NCBI GenBank assembly: GCA_003251995.1
Contig: QKDT01000406.1
Location: forward strand, 1 to 6,414
DNA length: 6,414 nt
Origin: Desulfovibrio desulfuricans
GTDB lineage: Bacteria; Desulfobacterota; Desulfovibrionia; Desulfovibrionales; Desulfovibrionaceae
Direction: 5' to 3'
Shown in pieces: positions 1-4,054 of this stretch. The notes under the pieces were generated by a model. It ran no database searches. It was not told where the DNA came from and saw only the letters and a program-made list of their open reading frames with translations. A program made the position numbers and the translations under genes. Position 1 is the first letter of the stretch, and each line of letters opens with the position of its first letter.

Positions 1-1
1 C

Positions 2-1063
2 CTTACGCAGAACAACCACGCCAATGCTTTTCATTGGGCAGACCTGCACCTGCTGGATCTTTCGCCCACCCCCAATCTTGCCGCTGTGGGGCATGCGCGC
101 CCCGCACCTGCGGGAACACGCCGAGTGGGGCTGGTACTCGGTGCCAGCGAGGCGGCTAAAAGACCAGATTCCGGTTTTTGGTCCCGCCTTGCCATGCGCC
201 TTGCAGCGGCAGATCTTGCCCCTGTTTTTCTGGGTGGCAAGGCAGAGCAGGAGCTGGGGGATGAGGTCGCCCGACGCTCGGGGCTTGCACAGGCCAACCT
301 TTGCGGCAAGCTGACCCTGCGAGAGGTTGCAGGCGTGATGCGAACGCTCGACCTGTGCGTGACGCCAGACACTGGCCCCATGCACCTTGCCGACTATCTT
401 GGCGTACCCGTGCTCAACCTCTCCATGGGGCCGGTACATGCCCGTGAGACGGGCCCTTCCGCACCGGGCCAATGGGTATTGCGCGCCGCCATGAGCTGTG
501 TTGGCTGCTGGCAGTGCAGGCGCAGCCGCCTTTTTTGCAAGCAATCGTTCATGCCCGCGCCGGTTGCCCAAATGGTATTCAATATCCACAATGAGCTTGC
601 CACAGGCAAGGTTTGCAACGAATCCCGGTCAAAAGGGCTTACTCTCTACAGAACCGGGCGCGATGCCTTGGGCCTGCATACGTTGCACCCATACCCGCAA
701 GCAGATCATAATTCCTGCCGCCCTTTGCTGGAGGATGTGTGGCAGGCGGCTTTTCTTTTTCTGTATGATCAGGGACAAAAATCGCTGTTGCTCCAATGCC
801 TCTCAAGGCTGCACGCCGTGCATCCCGCACTGGCGCAAAAGCTGGCGGCCCGTCTTGCCAGCCTTTGTGCGGTTTGCAGCGAACACCTGAAGCAGCGTGC
901 CATTTTGTCCGATGATTTCTGGCGCACGCAACCCGGCATGCTACGCCTGTTTACGGGGCATCTGCACATGTTTTTGCAAAATGAAGGCTTCAGCGAGCAA
1001 GGATGGCACACAGCCGTTGAGCGGTTGGCAACACTGGCTCCTCTTTTTGCCGATCCAGTCTAA
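2..1063 (+). CDS. Glycosyltransferase family 9 (heptosyltransferase-like), 3' part
   Basis: The reading frame is open from the window edge, so the start codon lies upstream; 353 residues are visible, ending at a TAA. GT9 enzymes transfer a sugar, typically heptose from ADP-heptose, to lipopolysaccharide core or a related acceptor at the inner face of the membrane. Visible residues about 38-195 match the C-terminal Rossmann half: a beta strand with GASEAAKRPDSGFW (nucleotide-sugar loop with Lys), FLGGKAE, then the family hallmark PDTGPMHLADYLGVP (D123-T124-G125-P126-M127-H128). Cysteines C166, C169, C172 and C179 follow, at the place where many GT9 proteins have a Cys cluster. The final 155 residues or so are predicted mostly helical, contain LLLQCLSRLHAVHP, and match no domain I recognise. 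Only the end of the N-terminal Rossmann half is present. Whether the acceptor is LPS or a flagellar glycan cannot be read from the sequence. Its position before fliK hints at a surface or flagellar role, but a 112-bp gap with a candidate promoter separates them. Confidence 0.88.
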   Translation, partial: LTQNNHANAFHWADLHLLDLSPTPNLAAVGHARPAPAGTRRVGLVLGASEAAKRPDSGFWSRLAMRLAAADLAPVFLGGKAEQELGDEVARRSGLAQANLCGKLTLREVAGVMRTLDLCVTPDTGPMHLADYLGVPVLNLSMGPVHARETGPSAPGQWVLRAAMSCVGCWQCRRSRLFCKQSFMPAPVAQMVFNIHNELATGKVCNESRSKGLTLYRTGRDALGLHTLHPYPQADHNSCRPLLEDVWQAAFLFLYDQGQKSLLLQCLSRLHAVHPALAQKLAARLASLCAVCSEHLKQRAILSDDFWRTQPGMLRLFTGHLHMFLQNEGFSEQGWHTAVERLATLAPLFADPV

Positions 1064-1175
1064 ATTGGGCATTTATTGCCTCTTCTCCCACTGTTTCAAT
1101 TTCTCAATACACTGAAATCATTATAATATAATTTTGGAACATTCCTTGAATAGCTTAGTGCGCAAGGAGTGAACC
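1064..1175 (+). other. AT-rich intergenic region before fliK
   Basis: This 112-bp gap separates the glycosyltransferase from fliK and is clearly richer in A and T than the flanking genes, especially 1121-1135. It contains the sigma-54-like element at 1135-1150 and the fliK ribosome binding site AAGGAG at 1164-1169. I see no convincing Rho-independent terminator for the upstream gene: the only compact hairpin (GGCA/TGCC, 1068-1080) has a four-pair stem and no following T run. Read-through from the glycosyltransferase into fliK is therefore possible. Confidence 0.7.
1135..1150 (+). promoter_or_regulatory. Candidate sigma-54 promoter for fliK
   Basis: TGGAACATTCCTTGAA fits the layout of the sigma-54 (RpoN) consensus TGGCACG-N4-TTGCW. 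The GG at 1136-1137 and the TTGA at 1146-1149 are at the right distance, but the usual C after TGG is A and the invariant-type GC at -12 is GA. A start site about 12 bp downstream would fall near 1161, just before the AAGGAG, giving a leader of about 15 nt. RpoN is known to drive hook and basal body genes in many polarly flagellated bacteria. The GGAA-CA-TTCC inverted repeat overlaps the element. A TATAAT at 1122-1127 could be a sigma-70 -10 box instead, but it has no good -35. Confidence 0.4.
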
Positions 1176-3197
1176 ATGCAGATTATTCCCACAAGCGTAA
1201 GCAGCAACCAAACGCTTTGGAACGCCGCTACCAACAACCTTTCCAACGACGAGCGGACGTCTTCTTTTATAGACGCCCTCAACTCCAGTTTGAAGGGTGT
1301 TCTTGATGGCGACGAATCTGCTGATGTGTTCACTGGCACATCTGATTCCAAGGCTACAAGCAACTACACGACCACTGCCAAGGCCGCCCTTCAGGTTCAA
1401 AGCCCTTATTCGCGCAACACCAGCAACGGCGTTACCTACACGTTGAACGAAGTCTGCTTTACCAAGCAGGAATTGCAAACCCTGTATAACGACCTTATCA
1501 AGGCTGGCGCTACGACCGAGAGCCTTACCAAACTGTATGCCCTGTCAGAAATGCCCGATGGCGCAACCCTTGCGCAGGTAAAAGCCAGCGTTAAGAACGG
1601 CGGCGAAATCCCTCTCCTCACTGATGAGGACAAGGATAATATCACGTCGCTGCTCAAAAAAATCGACCCCTCGGGCGTGCTGGATACCAATGTTCAGGTC
1701 ATGATGATGCAGGGCAACGCCCAGCAGGCTTTCAACACCATCACCTCGTTTGTGAGCAGCCTTGACCCGGCAGGCGCCATAGAAGTGACCCAGAATGAGG
1801 CCCTTTCTCTTGGACGTGGCCTTGGCCTTGGCACAAGCAACCTGCAAACCCTTGCCAACAGCTTTGGCGGCAGCACTTCTGTTACCTGCCTTAACGAGCA
1901 GTTCAGCACGCTTATGGCACCGGTAACGGACTTTTTCACCTCAAAGGCCTCCTCACAAAAGGTTCTTGATACGGCGCTTCAAACCACGTTGCAGCCCATC
2001 ATCAGCAAGGCGCGCGCCCGTACGGAAAAAGAAAAGCAGGCCAGCTCCCTGCGCGACCGCACCGCGCAGCATAGCAAGACTCTTATTGATAAGACCGTGC
2101 GCAAGACCACAAATACAATTCTTGGCGAAACCCTCAAAGAGGGACAAGAGACGCAAGACGGCGAAATCAAGATTGCGACCCAGAGCGAAGCCATTGGCAA
2201 GGGTGCCACCGCTGTAAAGAAGGATGGCAACACTGCCGAGACTTCTAACAAGGCCACCGCAACTCAGGATTTGCCGGCGGAAAGAATTGCCAGCAGTGTT
2301 GCTTCGGCAAAAGCTTCCGCTCAGGCTTCCGCGCAACAGGGCGCGCAGGCCGCGGCGCAAACCGCAACGCAGACTGCCACGCAGACCGCGGTGCAAACCG
2401 CCGCCCAGACGGGCACGCAAACAGACGCCCAATCTGTCAAGAATACCGTCAATCAGATCAACACGCAGGCTGCTGCCCAGCAGGCAAGCACCCTGGACAG
2501 CATGGGGCAGAAGCATTCCGACAGCAGCTTCAGCAAGAACGAATCTGACCAGGATAAAAAGAAGTCATCGTGGAGTGAGCTGCTGAACAAGGTAGACACG
2601 CAATCCGCCACTGTTTCCGGGCGCAGCAACATACCCGCTTATGCGGCGGCGCAGGCAGCGCTGGCTGGTCAGGATGTGGCTACGAATCTGCAGGATGTCT
2701 CACCTGTGGCGACCATAGACCGGCAGGTAGCGCAGCAGGTTGAACAGGGCATGCTTTCCACGCTCAAGGGTGGCGGTTCACGGCTTGACCTGCAGCTCAA
2801 CCCGCAAGAGCTTGGGGCCATCACGGTTACTCTCTCGGTGCGCAATGGCGAAGTAAGCGCGATTATCCGCTCTGAAAAGTCTGAAACCACCGATATGATC
2901 AACCGTCAGGTTGATGCGATCCGCACCAATCTTGAGCAGCAGGGCCTCAAGGTAGACAAGGTGGAAGTACGGCAGGAATCGCAGCAAGACCAGAACAGCG
3001 CCACCTGGCAGGATTTTAATCAGCACAATTCCCAGCAGGAAGAAGATGCCCGTAGGGAAGAACTTGCCCGGTTGAGAAATCTTGCAACAGTTCGAAATTC
3101 CACGTCAAATTCAAATATTTCAACTTTGGAACAGCCTGTGCATTCTCTAGACAACGCGGCAAGATATGCCACCAGAAACCTTAACCTGGTTGCCTGA
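1176..3197 (+). CDS. fliK: Flagellar hook-length control protein FliK
   Basis: FliK is exported during hook assembly, measures hook length and then acts on FlhB at the export gate to switch from hook to filament substrates. The protein has 673 residues, longer than the roughly 400 of enteric FliK. The C-terminal Flg_hook domain lies at about residues 520-605, with the signature RLDLQLNPQELGAITVTLSV (from R536) and INRQVDAIRTNLEQQGLKVD further on. Upstream are a poorly conserved N-terminal part (1-260), a Lys/Arg-rich stretch around residues 268-325 (KARARTEKEK onward), an Ala/Gln/Thr repeat tract (380-420) and a polar linker. The last 65 residues or so are Gln/Asn/Arg-rich. The ATG is supported by AAGGAG six bases upstream. 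flgD begins 24 bp after the stop, consistent with one operon. The 3' 120 bp are AT-rich and hold a possible internal promoter. Identification rests on the C-terminal domain and context; the N-terminal half alone would not be recognisable. Confidence 0.93.
   Translation: MQIIPTSVSSNQTLWNAATNNLSNDERTSSFIDALNSSLKGVLDGDESADVFTGTSDSKATSNYTTTAKAALQVQSPYSRNTSNGVTYTLNEVCFTKQELQTLYNDLIKAGATTESLTKLYALSEMPDGATLAQVKASVKNGGEIPLLTDEDKDNITSLLKKIDPSGVLDTNVQVMMMQGNAQQAFNTITSFVSSLDPAGAIEVTQNEALSLGRGLGLGTSNLQTLANSFGGSTSVTCLNEQFSTLMAPVTDFFTSKASSQKVLDTALQTTLQPIISKARARTEKEKQASSLRDRTAQHSKTLIDKTVRKTTNTILGETLKEGQETQDGEIKIATQSEAIGKGATAVKKDGNTAETSNKATATQDLPAERIASSVASAKASAQASAQQGAQAAAQTATQTATQTAVQTAAQTGTQTDAQSVKNTVNQINTQAAAQQASTLDSMGQKHSDSSFSKNESDQDKKKSSWSELLNKVDTQSATVSGRSNIPAYAAAQAALAGQDVATNLQDVSPVATIDRQVAQQVEQGMLSTLKGGGSRLDLQLNPQELGAITVTLSVRNGEVSAIIRSEKSETTDMINRQVDAIRTNLEQQGLKVDKVEVRQESQQDQNSATWQDFNQHNSQQEEDARREELARLRNLATVRNSTSNSNISTLEQPVHSLDNAARYATRNLNLVA
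2313..2435 (+). repeat. Imperfect 12-bp tandem repeat coding Gln every fourth residue in FliK
   Basis: Ten four-codon units encode FliK residues 380-420: ASAQ, ASAQ, QGAQ, then after one extra Ala AAQT, ATQT, ATQT, AVQT, AAQT, GTQT, DAQS. Glutamine codons stand exactly 12 bp apart from 2322 to 2430, and the same register returns at 2454, 2466 and 2478. Third positions vary (CAA/CAG, ACC/ACG/ACT), so this is an old or selected repeat and not a recent perfect duplication. It sits in the linker between the variable N-terminal region and the Flg_hook domain, where added length could plausibly affect the ruler. Confidence 0.85.
3127..3142 (+). promoter_or_regulatory. Candidate internal sigma-54 promoter for flgD-flgE
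   Basis: TGGAACAGCCTGTGCA, inside the 3' end of fliK, has the exact GG-N10-GC spacing of a sigma-54 promoter (GG 3128-3129, GC 3140-3141) and keeps TGG, AC and TGCA of the consensus TGGCACG-N4-TTGCW. It shares the nine bases TTTGGAACA with the element before fliK. Transcription would start near 3153, about 70 bp before the flgD start. The surrounding 3073-3180 is unusually AT-rich for this gene. Because the site lies within coding sequence, a chance match cannot be excluded. Confidence 0.4.
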
Positions 3198-3221
3198 AAC
3201 GAGCCGTGAGGAGAATGAACC

Positions 3222-3980
3222 ATGTCTAGCGTAGCATCCGCAATCACCCAGGCCAATAACGAGTTCAATGCCGTTGTTGGGCAGCAGTCAAACGGCGCCA
3301 ATATTGATAAAGACGCTTTTATGCTGCTTCTGGTTACGCAGTTCAAGTACCAGGATCCATTGAACCCCATGGATGACAAGGAATTTGTTTCCCAGATGGC
3401 GCAATTCTCCAGCCTTGAACAGCTCATCAACCTGAACACAAGTATGGACTCGCTTACTGAAGCGACCAATAACCAGCAGATGATCAATGCTACGTCGTAC
3501 ATTGGCAAGCAGGTTACGATTTCAGGTAACAGTATAGGCAAGGTAACAGACGCTACCACAGGTGAAGTGTCCATAACCACTTTCCGGTATGCCCCTCAGG
3601 ATGCCGTTGCAAGCGGTACCATAACGGTGCGCGATGGCGACAACAACGTTGTCTACACAGAAGATGTCGGCGCAAAGGCTTCTGGCACCACGTACGAATT
3701 TACCTGGGATGGCAAGGACAACACCGGAGCTGTTGTTGCCGACGGCGTGTACACGGTCAACCTGTCGCTGCTCAATTCGAGCGAAGAGGCCGTTTTGTCC
3801 GATCAGGTTGTTGACGCCACTGTTACCGGCGTGGTCAATAGTGATGGCACTGTATATCTGGGCCTTGATGGCGGTCAGTTGATGGCTCTCTCGAATGTGC
3901 GTCAGGTTACTGTTCCCACTACCACGAGTTCAACCACCGGCTCGAGTACAACTGATTCGTCCAGCTCATCGGACAGTTAA
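3222..3980 (+). CDS. flgD: Flagellar hook assembly (hook cap) protein FlgD
   Basis: FlgD is an exported scaffold that caps the growing hook, lets FlgE subunits polymerise beneath it, and is discarded when the hook is complete. The 252 residues carry the strongly conserved N-terminal signature: DAFMLLLVTQFKYQDPLNPM (residues 31-50), followed by DDKEFVSQMAQFSSLEQL. The middle (about 90-200) has the FlgD Tudor-like and Ig-like folds, with VASGTITVRDGDNNVVY and the typical WDGKDNTGAVVADGVYTV starting at W162. The C-terminus (233-252) is an unusual tail of almost only Thr and Ser. AGGAG at 3209-3213 is eight bases before the ATG. The ATG at 3215 within the same leader is out of frame. Length is near the family norm (the E. 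coli protein has about 230 residues). It lies between fliK and flgE, the usual partners in hook building. Confidence 0.96.
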   Translation: MSSVASAITQANNEFNAVVGQQSNGANIDKDAFMLLLVTQFKYQDPLNPMDDKEFVSQMAQFSSLEQLINLNTSMDSLTEATNNQQMINATSYIGKQVTISGNSIGKVTDATTGEVSITTFRYAPQDAVASGTITVRDGDNNVVYTEDVGAKASGTTYEFTWDGKDNTGAVVADGVYTVNLSLLNSSEEAVLSDQVVDATVTGVVNSDGTVYLGLDGGQLMALSNVRQVTVPTTTSSTTGSSTTDSSSSSDS

Positions 3981-4016
3981 ATAGCATTGAGGGAAAACAG
4001 CAAACACTGTTTAACT
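3975..4016 (+). promoter_or_regulatory. Possible alternative hairpins in the flgD-flgE gap
   Basis: AGTTAAATAG (3975-3984, including the flgD stop) can pair with CTGTTTAACT (4007-4016) as a ten-pair stem with one G-U pair and a 22-nt loop. The second arm can pair instead with AAACAG at 3995-4000 to form a six-pair stem with a six-nt loop. The two forms exclude each other. No T run follows, so this is not an ordinary terminator. A role in mRNA processing, stability or relative output of flgE is only a possibility. Confidence 0.3.
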
Positions 4017-4054
4017 CGAAATATATCCCCCTATCCCAAGACACGGAGGAAGGT

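Noticed and set aside
31..381. Open frames opposite and out of frame with the glycosyltransferase
   Set aside because: Their translations are Arg/Pro/Ser-rich as expected of shadow frames, while the real frame carries the GT9 signature.
1067..1081. Hairpin after the glycosyltransferase as a terminator
   Set aside because: Only four Watson-Crick pairs plus a wobble, and followed by CTTCTCCC in place of a T run.
1122..1127. TATAAT as a sigma-70 -10 box for fliK
   Set aside because: No hexamer resembling TTGACA lies 16-18 bp upstream; the box may just reflect the AT-rich stretch, so it is mentioned only as an alternative.
1170..1178. TGAACCATG shared by the fliK and flgD starts (also 3216-3224)
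   Set aside because: A nine-base match around two ribosome binding sites is easily explained by similar initiation regions.
1953..2516. Minus-strand open frame of 187 codons opposite fliK
   Set aside because: It is the complement of the Ala/Gln/Thr repeat and neighbouring fliK codons, gives a Leu/Arg/Gly-rich low-complexity protein, and has no sensible context.
3020..3580. Minus-strand open frame of 186 codons across the fliK-flgD junction
   Set aside because: It overlaps two well-supported genes including the conserved FlgD signature and shows no recognisable domain.
4010..4035. Sigma-28 promoter before flgE
   Set aside because: There is TTTAAC and later CCCTATCC, but no match to TAAA-N15-GCCGATAA at proper spacing.
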